A DNA stretch of 48,941 nucleotides, from the NCBI GenBank assembly GCA_026386955.1, contig JAPLMQ010000310.1:1-48941 (forward strand), in the 5' to 3' direction. This DNA is from Planctomycetota bacterium (GTDB lineage: Bacteria > Planctomycetota > Phycisphaerae > Phycisphaerales > Phycisphaeraceae). This document shows positions 25,723 through 33,774 of this stretch, in pieces. The notes beneath the pieces are model-generated. The model was not told where the DNA came from, ran no database searches, and saw nothing but the letters and a program-made list of their open reading frames with translations. A program made the position numbers and the translations under genes. Every line of letters begins with the position of its first letter. Positions within the stretch are counted from its first letter, which is position 1.

Positions 25723-25962
25723 AAAAATTTCAAATCAGCCCGGAACATCCGTCCAACAGCCCGCGTATACATGCTGTCCGCCCATGCAAGACGATTCAGG
25801 CACGTCCTGGATGGGTCGTTCGGGCCGGTGCCGAACGCACACCGGCTCGACGGACGGAATTGTAATCGTTTCACCGCTTTCGACCCCGCCCGCCCAGCGA
25901 CCCCCTGGACGGGCGGTGTCGCTTCCAGAGGGCTTCCGAGGCGCTTCCGGGAGCGGGAGCGT

Positions 25963-26826
25963 TCACGTCCGCGGGATCAGGTCCAGCCACGCCTCGGGCA
26001 GCACTTCCAGCCAGTACCGCCCGTGTGTCCGGCGGACGTAGACCCGGCAGCCGAAGGTATTGGTGAGCGACTCGGGCGTGATCACCTCCTTGGGCGGGCC
26101 CGAGGCGACGATCTTCCCTTCGCGCATCAACAACACCTGCGACGTCCGCGGCGAGAGCTCCTCGACGTGGTGCGTGATCATCAGCACCGCCGGCGGGTTC
26201 GGGCGGGCGAGGATCATTTCCACCGTGGCGAGGACCTGCTCGCGCCCCGCGAGGTCAAGCCCGGCCGTCAGCTCGTCGAGGATCAGCAATTCGGGCAGGT
26301 GGGCGAGGGCGCGGGCGACCATGCAGCGGCGCTGCTCGCCCGTGGAGAGCAGGGCGAAGCGAAGGTCGCGCCGGTGGGCGAGGCCGACGTGGAGCAGCAT
26401 CCGGTCGGCTTGTTCGACTTGCTCAGGCGTCGCGACGTCGTAGAGGCCGATGGTGCCGAAGAAGCCGGTGAGCACGGCCTCGTGGGCGGTGAGGTCGACG
26501 TCGACGATGGCGCCGCTGTTGGCGGCGTGGCTGTTGCCGGGCGAGGGGTTCACGATGCCGATGCGCTTGCGCAGGGCGCGGATGTCGGTCTCGCCGATGG
26601 TCTCGCCCAGGACGCGGACCCGGCCGGAGGTGACGAACATCTGCCCGGTGAGCGTGCGCGTGAGCGTGGTCTTGCCGCAGCCGTTGGGGCCGAGGATGGC
26701 GGTGCAGGTGCCGGCCTCAATCCGGCAGGAGACGCCGTCGAGGATCGAGACCTCGCCGCGCAGGACGTGGAGGTCCTCGATCTCGACCGCGGGGGTTCGG
26801 GGGGTTGTGGATTTTCCGGGGGTCAT
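25963..26826 (-). CDS. ABC transporter ATP-binding protein
   Basis: The 287-residue protein has a Walker A GPNGCGKTT at 46-54, a signature loop LSTGEQRR (LSTGE instead of the usual LSGGQ), a Walker B LLILDELTAGLD and the switch His in MITHHVEEL. The C-terminal ~50 residues (TNTFGCRVYVRRTHGRYWLEVLP) form a small extra domain. No permease or binding protein gene is adjacent, so the partner is unknown; stand-alone ATPases similar to ModF-like proteins are an alternative. ATG 26826 is chosen because the upstream frame is antisense to the peptidase gene. A TATACAAT box lies 31 bases upstream. The 240-base gap between copA and this gene's end holds nothing recognisable. Confidence 0.88.
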   Translation of the reverse strand: MTPGKSTTPRTPAVEIEDLHVLRGEVSILDGVSCRIEAGTCTAILGPNGCGKTTLTRTLTGQMFVTSGRVRVLGETIGETDIRALRKRIGIVNPSPGNSHAANSGAIVDVDLTAHEAVLTGFFGTIGLYDVATPEQVEQADRMLLHVGLAHRRDLRFALLSTGEQRRCMVARALAHLPELLILDELTAGLDLAGREQVLATVEMILARPNPPAVLMITHHVEELSPRTSQVLLMREGKIVASGPPKEVITPESLTNTFGCRVYVRRTHGRYWLEVLPEAWLDLIPRT

Positions 26827-26856
26827 GGTTCGACAGCCGAGCGTTTGCAGGCGGGG

Positions 26857-26862
26857 ATTGTA
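26857..26862 (-). promoter_or_regulatory. Possible -10 element of the ABC ATPase gene (TACAAT)
   Basis: TATACAAT on the minus strand, 31 bases before the ATG. Confidence 0.4.
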
Positions 26863-26900
26863 TAGATCGCAGCCGCCGGCGACACGCGGCGCGGACGTGC

Positions 26901-26906
26901 TATGCT
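26901..26906 (+). promoter_or_regulatory. Possible -10 element of the peptidase gene (TATGCT)
   Basis: TATGCT lies 24 bases upstream of the proposed TTG start and diverges from the ABC gene promoter. Confidence 0.35.
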
Positions 26907-26929
26907 TCGTTTTTCGCGGAGAAATCGCC

Positions 26930-28054
26930 TTGGACACCGCCCAACATCGGGATTGGCTGCTGGAGATCACCTCGCTTCCCACCGCCTCGGGCCGGGAGGA
27001 CCGCGTGGAGGCGTGGGTCCGCCGTTGGGCGAAGCGGCACCCGTCGATCGAGATCCTCGCCGACGCCAGCGGGAACCTCACGGTCCAGCGCCGCGGGGCC
27101 GCGTCGGCCAACCCCATCTACTTCACCGCCCACATGGACCACCCCGCGTTCGTGGTGACGGAGCTGCTCGACGCCCGGCGGGTGCGGGCGGAATTCCGCG
27201 GGACGGTGCACGAGAAATATTTCGCCGGGGCCGCGGTCGTGCTGTACCACGCTGATTTGCCCGCGCAGCCCGGGAAGGTCGTCGATTTCGACAACCGCCC
27301 CGACAAGGACAACTTCGGCGGGAACGACAGCGACAAATACCTCGTCATCGCGTTCGAGCGCGACGTCGTCGCGGCGGCGGGCGACGTGCTCACGTGGGAT
27401 GTCGGCCAGGCCCGGATCGAGGGCGACCGGCTCTTCACCCCCGCGTGCGACGACCTCGCGGGCCTGGCGGCGGCAATCAGTGCCTACGACACGCTGCTGG
27501 CCGACCCTGCGCAGGACGGCGTCGACGTCCGTCTGCTGCTCACCCGGGCGGAGGAGTTCGGCTTCATCGGCGCCATCGCGGCGATGAAGCACGGCACCGT
27601 CCCGCGCGGGGCGAGGGTGATCGCGCTGGAGAACTCCAAGAGCTTCCCCGAGTCGCCCATCGGCGGCGGGCCGATCGTTCGCGTGGGCGACTTCACCAGC
27701 ACATTCGACCCCGGGCTGACCTATCGCGTGGGCAAGATCGCCCAGCAGGTCGCCGCGGAGGACGCCTCGTTCAGGTTCCAGCGCAAGCTCATGGCGGGCG
27801 GCACCTGCGAGGCCTCGGTCTACCAGTCCTACGGCCACACGGCGACCTGCATCTGCCTCCCGCTAGGCAATTACCACAACATGAACGAGCCCGAGGGGCG
27901 CATCGAGGCCGAGACGATCAGCGTGAACGATTACCACGGCTTGGTGCGCCTGCTGGTGCAGGTCGCCCGCTGGCTGGACGACGCGAAGAAGGCCCCGGAC
28001 CTGCGCGAGAGGTTTGACGGGCTGTATGAAAGAAGGAAGAGGGTGTTGGGCTGA
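26930..28054 (+). CDS. M42-type metallo-aminopeptidase / M20-M28 clan hydrolase
   Basis: The 374-residue cytoplasmic protein has the metal ligands of clan MH peptidases in the M42 order: His in FTAHMDHP, the bridging Asp in PACDDLAGLAAA, the catalytic Glu pair in RAEEFGFIGA, an acid residue in IALENSKS and the last His in GHTATCICLPLGNYHN. M42 enzymes are large tetrahedral aminopeptidases that trim peptides. The AHMD form (not AHTDE) and Glu instead of Asp in the fourth position are less usual, so specificity is open. TTG at 26930 is proposed as the start because GGAG stands 9 bases upstream and the sequence LDTAQHRDWLLEITSLPTASGRED begins a typical N-terminus; the open frame further upstream is antisense to the ABC gene. 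Confidence 0.83.
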   Translation: MDTAQHRDWLLEITSLPTASGREDRVEAWVRRWAKRHPSIEILADASGNLTVQRRGAASANPIYFTAHMDHPAFVVTELLDARRVRAEFRGTVHEKYFAGAAVVLYHADLPAQPGKVVDFDNRPDKDNFGGNDSDKYLVIAFERDVVAAAGDVLTWDVGQARIEGDRLFTPACDDLAGLAAAISAYDTLLADPAQDGVDVRLLLTRAEEFGFIGAIAAMKHGTVPRGARVIALENSKSFPESPIGGGPIVRVGDFTSTFDPGLTYRVGKIAQQVAAEDASFRFQRKLMAGGTCEASVYQSYGHTATCICLPLGNYHNMNEPEGRIEAETISVNDYHGLVRLLVQVARWLDDAKKAPDLRERFDGLYERRKRVLG

Positions 28055-28084
28055 GGTTTCCGATTCTTCTCCGGGATATACGAC

Positions 28085-29569
28085 ATGAGCGTCATGGATC
28101 CGACGTTTGAGCGGGACGGGGTTAAGTTGGGCGAATGGCTGATGCGCCTTGTCTCGGAGGACCGCGCAACGCGCGAGGCGGCGTCGGCGAGGCTTGATGC
28201 GATGCACTGGGGAATCATCTCCAAGGACGTCGAGTTGGAGGGGATGGATCCCGGGCATGACTTGGAGGCCCACGGAAAGAAATATGCCGCAGCCATCCGC
28301 GACGCCATCGCTGCCGAGGGGTTTGACGGCGCGGAGTTCGTGCGCAGGCTTTGCGTCTATCGCGTCGCGGCCTCGGATGATTGGCTTCGTCGCGTGGACA
28401 AGCGATTCAAGGGCCGGGGAGGCGAAGACAAGCAATGGGAGAGGATCGCGGACAAGCTGGTTCCGCGGCTGAATTCGGGAAACGAAGCGGTCCGAAACGA
28501 GGCGAACAGACGATTCGTCCGGTCGCTCTGCGCCTCGTTCGCCCGCGATGGACGGGCGGACAAAGAGGCTTTTGAAGGCGCGGAGGCCATGTCGTCGGCT
28601 GCGATGTCGGCTTCGGTCGTGTTCGATGCAATTGATCAGGCGTTCCTAATGGCACCCGAAGCGTTCCGGCTTGTCCTCGAACACGAGCAGGAGTCGCGTC
28701 ACGCGATCGCCGCTCTGATCCGGATCGGGAAGACAGGGGGTGCTTTTGCACCGTATTTGGTCGATGTCACCGATGGCCGGAAGGGACCGAATGGAATTCG
28801 ATGCGATTTCCAGGCCGCTCAGGCTCTGGGAGCGGTCGGTGCTGGTGATGGCGGGATCGTCGACCTGCTGGTTGCACGGCTTCGACAGCAGGATCCCGAA
28901 TTTCGCAATGGTGCCGCTCTTGCCTTGACGACGATGGGGAAGGATTTGGCGGGCCGTCAAGGCGCCGTGCTGACGGAGCTCCTGAACGTTCTTGGCTTGG
29001 GGGAGAACGTCCGTTGCATCGTCGGGGCCTTGGCTTCGATCGGCGGGGATGATCCGCAGATCAGGCGACGGGTCCTCGACATGGCCCGGCCTCGGCCTGC
29101 GGTGCTCGAGCCCTATCCAGACTATCCAAGCATGACGTTTGACCGCGTCATGTTGGATCGAGGGCCGGCAATCGATGCCATGGCGCGCTTGACCGCCTAC
29201 CCACAGGAATGTGTTCCAATCCTGAGTGAAGCGATTGATTCGTTTGTCGAATACGACTCCGATCAAGGCTATTTCGGTCCCGTGGCGAGGATTGCCAATG
29301 TTCTCATGGCCTTCGGGCCAAACGCAGCGCCAGCCGCCGCGAAATTGGCGAGCAGGCTGGACGATGAGGGTGCCGAGTATCCCAAAGCGATCATAAAGGC
29401 CCTGATCTCGATGGGGCCCGCTGCGCGAGCCGTGTTACCCCAGCTTGAGCGGCATTGGGCGAGGCTTTTGGCAGCCAATCCCGATATGAAACCGAGCGAT
29501 TCACCACCTGATCGCGTCACCGATCCGCTGCGATGGCTCATCGAATCATTGCAGGGAAATCGCGAATGA
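28085..29569 (+). CDS. HEAT-repeat-like helical protein of unknown function
   Basis: The 494-residue protein has no signal peptide and no enzyme motif. From about residue 195 onward it consists of repeating helix pairs with the spacing and Ala/Leu/Gly pattern of HEAT or PBS-type repeats (AAQALGAVGAGDGGIVDLLVARLRQ, GAALALTTMGKDLAGRQGAVLTELL, CIVGALASIGGDDPQIRRRVL, KAIIKALISMGPAARAVLPQL). The N-terminal 190 residues are also helical but not clearly repetitive. Base composition is noticeably lower in GC than the neighbours and third positions are more mixed, which may mean a later arrival. It starts 30 bases after the peptidase and may share its transcript. HEAT proteins act as scaffolds; the partner is unknown. 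Confidence 0.75.
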   Translation: MSVMDPTFERDGVKLGEWLMRLVSEDRATREAASARLDAMHWGIISKDVELEGMDPGHDLEAHGKKYAAAIRDAIAAEGFDGAEFVRRLCVYRVAASDDWLRRVDKRFKGRGGEDKQWERIADKLVPRLNSGNEAVRNEANRRFVRSLCASFARDGRADKEAFEGAEAMSSAAMSASVVFDAIDQAFLMAPEAFRLVLEHEQESRHAIAALIRIGKTGGAFAPYLVDVTDGRKGPNGIRCDFQAAQALGAVGAGDGGIVDLLVARLRQQDPEFRNGAALALTTMGKDLAGRQGAVLTELLNVLGLGENVRCIVGALASIGGDDPQIRRRVLDMARPRPAVLEPYPDYPSMTFDRVMLDRGPAIDAMARLTAYPQECVPILSEAIDSFVEYDSDQGYFGPVARIANVLMAFGPNAAPAAAKLASRLDDEGAEYPKAIIKALISMGPAARAVLPQLERHWARLLAANPDMKPSDSPPDRVTDPLRWLIESLQGNRE

Positions 29570-29622
29570 CGTGGACTGTATGAGAGGCGGAAGAGGGTGT
29601 TGGGGTTAGGAACGACATGTCG

Positions 29623-29733
29623 TGTTAGCCGGAAGCGCCAGCGCCGGAGGTTTGCATTGGACTTCTGCGGATTTAGGGCGATGTCGGCCATTTCAAGCGA
29701 ACTAACCTCCGTCGCTTGCGCGTCCGGCTAACA
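29623..29733. repeat. Dispersed inverted repeat, family 1 (copy 4, imperfect)
   Basis: Arms 29623-29652 and 29704-29733 pair at 27 of 30 positions. The left arm has the AAGCG variant core and the right the ACGCG core, so here the arms have diverged. The rest of the gap (29570-29966) up to the flagellar promoter has no gene. Confidence 0.85.
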
Positions 29734-29930
29734 AATCCCACCCGCGCAGCTCCTGCGCCGTTTCTGCAATCCTTGCGCGTCCTTTCCCCCGCGTGCCCGG
29801 CGCGGCGTGAACGCGCGTCGCGCCGCGCGATCGCGCTCCGAGAACCACAAAACCGAATTCCACGTGAATAAGCGGGTTTTTGCGCGTCGTCGGCTGCGCA
29901 TGCCTTCCTTTGCGCGTCGCGCCTCTCCGC

Positions 29931-29946
29931 TGGCATCGGCGTTGCC
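29931..29946 (+). promoter_or_regulatory. Sigma-54 type promoter of the flagellar rod operon
   Basis: TGGCATCGGCGTTGCC has the invariant GG (29932-29933) and GC (29944-29945) separated by exactly ten bases, with TGGCA and TTGC on each side, close to the RpoN consensus TGGCACGN4TTGC. The GC is 21 bases before the first ATG of the cluster, so the expected start of transcription is near 29957. In many Gram-negative bacteria RpoN drives the hook and rod genes. Confidence 0.7.
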
Positions 29947-29966
29947 ATTGACCTGCGGGTGATCCC

Positions 29967-30263
29967 ATGACCGTGGGACGCCCGCAGAGGAATCGCCGCG
30001 TGCCAGACCGAGTGCTCGACATCTTCAACCGTTCCGGCGACGCCAACATCGGGCAGACGCTCCTGCGCCTGGCCGCGCTGGCGGAGGCCGCCCGGCAGTA
30101 CCAGGTCATGGACCGCGTGATGGACCTGCTCGTGGACGCGGACGCCTCCGCCTCCACCCCGACCACCACGAAGCCCCGCGGGGCCGAAGGAATCGGCTCC
30201 CGCCCCGTCGTTCCGCTCGCCCGCATGGACGCGGGCCCGGCCAACCCCCAGGGAAACCGATGA
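29967..30263 (+). CDS. Small hypothetical protein opening the flagellar operon
   Basis: The 98-residue product is not recognised. Residues 13-56 (VPDRVLDIFNRSGDANIGQTLLRLAALAEAARQYQVMDRVMDLL) are probably two amphipathic helices; the rest is Pro/Thr/Ala-rich and likely unstructured. There is no signal peptide and no membrane segment. Its stop overlaps the flgF start by four bases (ATGA), which points to translational coupling, and it is the first gene after the sigma-54 site. A role in rod assembly, as a chaperone or regulator, is a guess from position only. Confidence 0.65.
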   Translation: MTVGRPQRNRRVPDRVLDIFNRSGDANIGQTLLRLAALAEAARQYQVMDRVMDLLVDADASASTPTTTKPRGAEGIGSRPVVPLARMDAGPANPQGNR

Positions 30264-31066
30264 ACTACGGGCTCTACCTAGCGGCTTCGGGCGTTCTGAC
30301 GAACTCGTTTCGTCAGGACGTCTTTGCCAACAACCTGGCGAACGTCGAGACCGTCGGCTTCAAACCCGACCTCGCCACGCTCCGCCAGCGCGATCCCGCC
30401 TCCACCGAAACCATGGCCGGGCCCGACGTCAGTCGCGCCCTGCTCGACCGCCTCGGCGGGGGCGTCCTCGCGGCCCCCACGCAGACCAGCTTCGCCCCCG
30501 GGCAGCTCCGCCCCACGGGCAACCTGCTCGACGTCGCCCTCGACACGCCCGACACCTTCCTCGCCGTCGAGGCGCCCCCGGCCGCGAAGGGCTCGCCCGC
30601 GGGCGACTCCGCGGGCTCCAAAGTCCGCCTGACGCGCGACGGCCGGCTCTCGCGCAACGCCCAGGGCTACCTCATCACCGCCTCGGGCGGGCGGCGGGTC
30701 CTCGACAAGAGCGACAAGCCGATCCTGCTGCCCGGCACCGGCCCCGCGGGCATCGACGCCGAGGGGCGCGTGATCCAAGACGGCGAGGTCGCTGGCCAGC
30801 TCCAGGTCACCTCCGTCACCGACACCACCAAGCTCCGCAAGGCGGGCGGCAACCTCTTCACCTGGGACGGGAAGAAGGACCTCCGCAAGCCGGCCTCGTC
30901 GGCGCTGGTCCGCCCCGGGTTCGTCGAGAGCAGCGGGGTCGACCCGATCCGCGCGCTGATGGACGTCGTCGGGGCCACGCAGAGCGTGAGCGCGTCGGCC
31001 AACCTCATTCATTACCACGACCAGATCATGGACCGGGCCGTGAACACGCTCAGCCGAGTCGCCTGA
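30260..31066 (+). CDS. flgF: Flagellar proximal rod protein FlgF
   Basis: The 268-residue protein has the flagellar rod/hook N-terminus GLYLAASGVLTNSFRQDVFANNLANVETVGFK and the matching C-terminal helix (SNxxxxxALMDVVGATQSVSASANLIHYHDQIMDRAVNTL in altered form). Both termini form the helical core of the axial structure. The central domain (LRPTGNLLDVALDTPDTFLAVE ... LTRDGRLSRNAQGYLITASGG) is that of FlgF/FlgG. It is called FlgF because it precedes a typical FlgG and has the shorter N-terminal form. It is exported by the flagellar type III apparatus and has no Sec signal. Confidence 0.9.
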   Translation: MNYGLYLAASGVLTNSFRQDVFANNLANVETVGFKPDLATLRQRDPASTETMAGPDVSRALLDRLGGGVLAAPTQTSFAPGQLRPTGNLLDVALDTPDTFLAVEAPPAAKGSPAGDSAGSKVRLTRDGRLSRNAQGYLITASGGRRVLDKSDKPILLPGTGPAGIDAEGRVIQDGEVAGQLQVTSVTDTTKLRKAGGNLFTWDGKKDLRKPASSALVRPGFVESSGVDPIRALMDVVGATQSVSASANLIHYHDQIMDRAVNTLSRVA

Positions 31067-31104
31067 ACAGGAAAAACGCGGCGAAAACCGCTTGAGAACA
31101 ACGC

Positions 31105-31914
31105 ATGGCCATCGCAGCCCTCCATACCGCAGCCACCGGCCTCTCGGCGCTGTCGACCAACATCGACGTCATCGCCAACAACTTGGCCAACGTCAACACC
31201 ACGGCGTTCAAGGCCTCCCGCGCGAATTTTGAGGACCTCCTCTACGAACAGAAGGCCCAGCCGGGCCTGGAGAATACCGGCGGCGGCGGCCCGCCCGCGG
31301 GGCTGCAGGTCGGCCTGGGCACGCGGATCAGCAACACGCAGTACGACTTCGCCACCGGCTCGCCGATCAACACGGGCAGGCCGCTCGACGTCATGGTCGA
31401 CGGGCAGGGCTTTTTCCGCGTGGGCATCCTCGAGAGCCAGGGCGCGAACTTCGGCTACACCCGCGCGGGCAATTTCTTCATCAACAAGGACGGCGACATG
31501 GTCCTGGGCAGCAACGCCGGGCCCCGCCTCGACCCGCCCATCAACGTCGGCACCGACATCCAGTCCATGAGCATCAGCACCGACGGACGCATCAGCGTCC
31601 TGCACACCGGCGAGACCACCGCGGCCGAGGTTGGCCAGCTCCAACTCTACAACTTCACAAACCCCGCGGGATTGAAGTCGATTGGCGGGAACGTCTACGT
31701 GCAGACTGACGCCTCGGGCGACCCGATCAACGGCCAGCCCGGGCAGGGCAACTTCGGCACGATCCTGCAGAACTTCCTCGAATCCTCCAACGTCGACCCC
31801 GTGAAGGAACTGGTGGGCCTGATCAAGACCCAGCGGGCCTTCGAGATGAACAGCCAGACGATCCAGGCGGCGGACCAGGCGCTGCAGGTCGTCGCGAACC
31901 TCAAGCGAGTCTAA
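31105..31914 (+). CDS. flgG: Flagellar distal rod protein FlgG
   Basis: The 269-residue protein shows the classical FlgG termini: AALHTAATGLSALSTNIDVIANNLANVNTTAFKASRANFEDLLYE at the start and LESSNVDPVKELVGLIKTQRAFEMNSQTIQAADQALQVVANL at the end. The YEQKAQPG and GLQVGLGTRI segments after the N-terminal helix are characteristic of FlgG (the FlgG-specific sequence that stiffens the distal rod). It builds the part of the rod that crosses the periplasm inside the P and L rings encoded just downstream. Confidence 0.96.
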   Translation: MAIAALHTAATGLSALSTNIDVIANNLANVNTTAFKASRANFEDLLYEQKAQPGLENTGGGGPPAGLQVGLGTRISNTQYDFATGSPINTGRPLDVMVDGQGFFRVGILESQGANFGYTRAGNFFINKDGDMVLGSNAGPRLDPPINVGTDIQSMSISTDGRISVLHTGETTAAEVGQLQLYNFTNPAGLKSIGGNVYVQTDASGDPINGQPGQGNFGTILQNFLESSNVDPVKELVGLIKTQRAFEMNSQTIQAADQALQVVANLKRV

Positions 31915-31961
31915 GCCCCGGGCTAGCCCCCGGAATAGCTCCCCGGTAGTCCGTGACCGCA

Positions 31962-32846
31962 ATGTCCGTGAAACAAGCCAAGGAACCGACCGTGCGAACG
32001 ACGCAGACCACGACAACCCGAACCGCCCGCCCCGCGACGATGCTCGTCGCGGGCGCGCTGCTGCTCGGGCTGGCGGCCGGCGCGTTGGGCGACACGGTCC
32101 GCCTCCGCGCGGCCGCGAAGTGCGCGGGGCCGAAGGTGGTGCTGGGCCAGGTGGCCGACCTCGACGGGCCGGACGCGCTGGCGCTGGCGGACATGACGGT
32201 CGTCGACTTGACGCCCGGCGCGACGGCGACGGTGACGCTCGACGCGGTCCGCGCGGCGATGGACCGGCGGAACGTGCATTGGGGCCGGGTGTCGCTCAGC
32301 GGCGTGGTGCGCTGCCGGATCGAGCCGGTGAACGCCGTCGAGGCCGCTCCTGCGGCATCGGTGGTAGCCGATTCTCCCGCCGTCTCCCTTGCACAGGCCG
32401 CCCAAGCCAATCCGAACGGTTCGATCGACAACGCCTCGGCGACGTCCTTGCGGGAAAAGCTGGCCGGGGCGCTCGCCCAACTGGCGAGCGTGCCGGCGGG
32501 CGAGATCCGCGTGGCGCTCAACGCCGCCGACGAGGCGACGGTCAGCAGCGCGATCGTCGGGGCCGACCGCTTCGAGTTCGAGCCGCAGTCCTCGACCGGG
32601 CTGGGGCGCGTGCCGGTGACGATCCGGCGGTGGCGCGGCGAGCGCCGCTCGCGTGGTGAGGCAGACGGCAGTGGTCAACCTGCGTGCCGGAACGGTCGTC
32701 GGCCCTCAGCACCTGCGCTCCCCGACGGTCATCCGCCGGGGCGACGCGATCGTCATCCGCTGCATCTCGGGCGGCCTGGTGGTCAAGACGGTCGGCCGGG
32801 CCGGCCAGGACGGCGGGGTTGGCGACGTGATCACCGCCCGCAATGA
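31962..32846 (+). CDS. flgA: FlgA-like P-ring chaperone, N-terminal part, frame broken near 32630-32653
   Basis: From ATG 31962 the product has a Thr/Arg-rich leader, a signal sequence (MLVAGALLLGLAAGALG, about 27-43) and a FlgA-type first domain (VRLRAAAKCAGPKVVLGQVADLDGPDALALADMTVVDLTPGATATVTLDAVRAAM). Up to RVPVTIRRWRGE (about 32640) it makes sense. After that this frame gives arginine- and glycine-rich sequence with no family character until 32846, whereas the family sequence continues in the next frame (32653-32979). FlgA is a periplasmic chaperone for FlgI polymerisation into the P ring. The shift is +1 relative to this frame, and the joint lies in a hairpin-rich GC stretch, so a sequencing error is possible. 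A piece of the expected middle may also be missing. Confidence 0.75.
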   Translation: MSVKQAKEPTVRTTQTTTTRTARPATMLVAGALLLGLAAGALGDTVRLRAAAKCAGPKVVLGQVADLDGPDALALADMTVVDLTPGATATVTLDAVRAAMDRRNVHWGRVSLSGVVRCRIEPVNAVEAAPAASVVADSPAVSLAQAAQANPNGSIDNASATSLREKLAGALAQLASVPAGEIRVALNAADEATVSSAIVGADRFEFEPQSSTGLGRVPVTIRRWRGERRSRGEADGSGQPACRNGRRPSAPALPDGHPPGRRDRHPLHLGRPGGQDGRPGRPGRRGWRRDHRPQ

Positions 32847-32979
32847 GCGCAGCCGCGACGCCTCGGGCCTGCTGAGCGTGCGCGTGACCGGGCCGGGCGA
32901 GGGTGTGATCGTCGCGGGCGGCGCGTCGGCGAAGCCCGAACCCAAGTCGACGGTCGTGACCGGAGGAGCCAAGCCATGA
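32653..32979 (+). CDS. flgA: FlgA-like C-terminal SAF domain in a separate frame
   Basis: This frame gives 108 residues with the FlgA C-terminus: VVRQTAVVNLRAGTVVGPQHLRSPTVIRRGDAIVIRC, then GGLVVKTVGRAGQDGGVGDVITARNERS and SVRVTGPGEGVIV, the SAF/beta-clip fold. No credible own ribosome-binding site or signal peptide exists, and the frame begins exactly where the upstream flgA part loses sense. It overlaps the start of flgH by four bases (ATGA), as expected for the real end of flgA. It should be read as the second half of a frameshifted gene. Confidence 0.75.
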   Translation: MVRQTAVVNLRAGTVVGPQHLRSPTVIRRGDAIVIRCISGGLVVKTVGRAGQDGGVGDVITARNERSRDASGLLSVRVTGPGEGVIVAGGASAKPEPKSTVVTGGAKP

Positions 32980-33710
32980 CGATCTTCGTGCGTCTTTTCA
33001 CGGCGATTCTGTGCGTTTCGGTGTCGTTGGCGCTCGTCTCCGCGGCGCGGGCGCAGTCGTCCTCGCTCTACGTCGATCCGGTCGTGGCGCCCGAACCTCC
33101 GCCGGCCCCGACGGCTCCCAACGCGCCGCCGAACTACCTCTCGCCCTCGCTGAGCAAGGCCTCGCTGATCTCCCCGAAGATCCCCGAGCCGCGCAAGTTC
33201 GGACTGCAGGACTTGGTCACCATCGTCATCCGCGAGTCGACCGAGGACTCCTCCAGCTCCAAGCTCAACACGAGCAAGGAGAACAACATCGACGGCACGG
33301 TCTCCGACTTCCCGAACCTCCGGCTCATGAAGCAGTTCGTCGGCCTCGTCAGCGGCACGGCCCTGACCGACGACCCGAAGGTGGGCGTGAAGTTCAAGAA
33401 CGAGTTCAAGGGCAGCGGCGACCAATCGCGCAAGGACTCGATCACCAGCCGGATCACCGCCCGCATCATCGACATCAAGCCCAACGGCACGCTCGTCCTC
33501 GAGGCCCGCAGCCACATCCGCAAGGAGACGGAGTCGACCGAGGTGGTCCTCACCGGGACCGCGCGGAAGGAGGACATCGCCACCGACAACACCCTGCTCT
33601 CCACCCAGCTCTACGACCTGCACCTGAGCAAGCAAGTCTCGGGCGAGGTGGCGGGGGCGGCCAAGAAGGGCGTCTTCTCCAAGATCCTCTCGGGGATATT
33701 CAACTTCTGA
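32976..33710 (+). CDS. flgH: Flagellar L-ring protein FlgH
   Basis: The 244-residue protein contains the FlgH core: the segment DLVTIVIRESTEDSSSSKLNTSKENN, FKGSGDQSRKDSITSRITARIIDIKPNGTLVLEARSHIRKETESTEVVLTGTARKEDIATDNTLLSTQLYDLHL. It forms the bushing in the outer membrane. The N-terminus is a Sec signal ending Ala-Arg-Ala at residue 26. In Escherichia and Salmonella FlgH is a lipoprotein; here the only cysteine nearby (Cys13) sits inside the hydrophobic core and does not make a lipobox. A strong GGAGGAG stands upstream, and the start overlaps the end of flgA. Confidence 0.94.
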   Translation: MTIFVRLFTAILCVSVSLALVSAARAQSSSLYVDPVVAPEPPPAPTAPNAPPNYLSPSLSKASLISPKIPEPRKFGLQDLVTIVIRESTEDSSSSKLNTSKENNIDGTVSDFPNLRLMKQFVGLVSGTALTDDPKVGVKFKNEFKGSGDQSRKDSITSRITARIIDIKPNGTLVLEARSHIRKETESTEVVLTGTARKEDIATDNTLLSTQLYDLHLSKQVSGEVAGAAKKGVFSKILSGIFNF

Positions 33711-33774
33711 ACTCGAACTCTTGACATGAAACCGCCGGGTTTTCCGCCTCGAACCTGATGACGAACTGACGACC

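Noticed and set aside
25784..26041. An 85-codon frame after copA
   Set aside because: It runs into the 3' end of the ABC gene in antisense and is Ser/Arg/Pro-rich; the gap is better left as noncoding.
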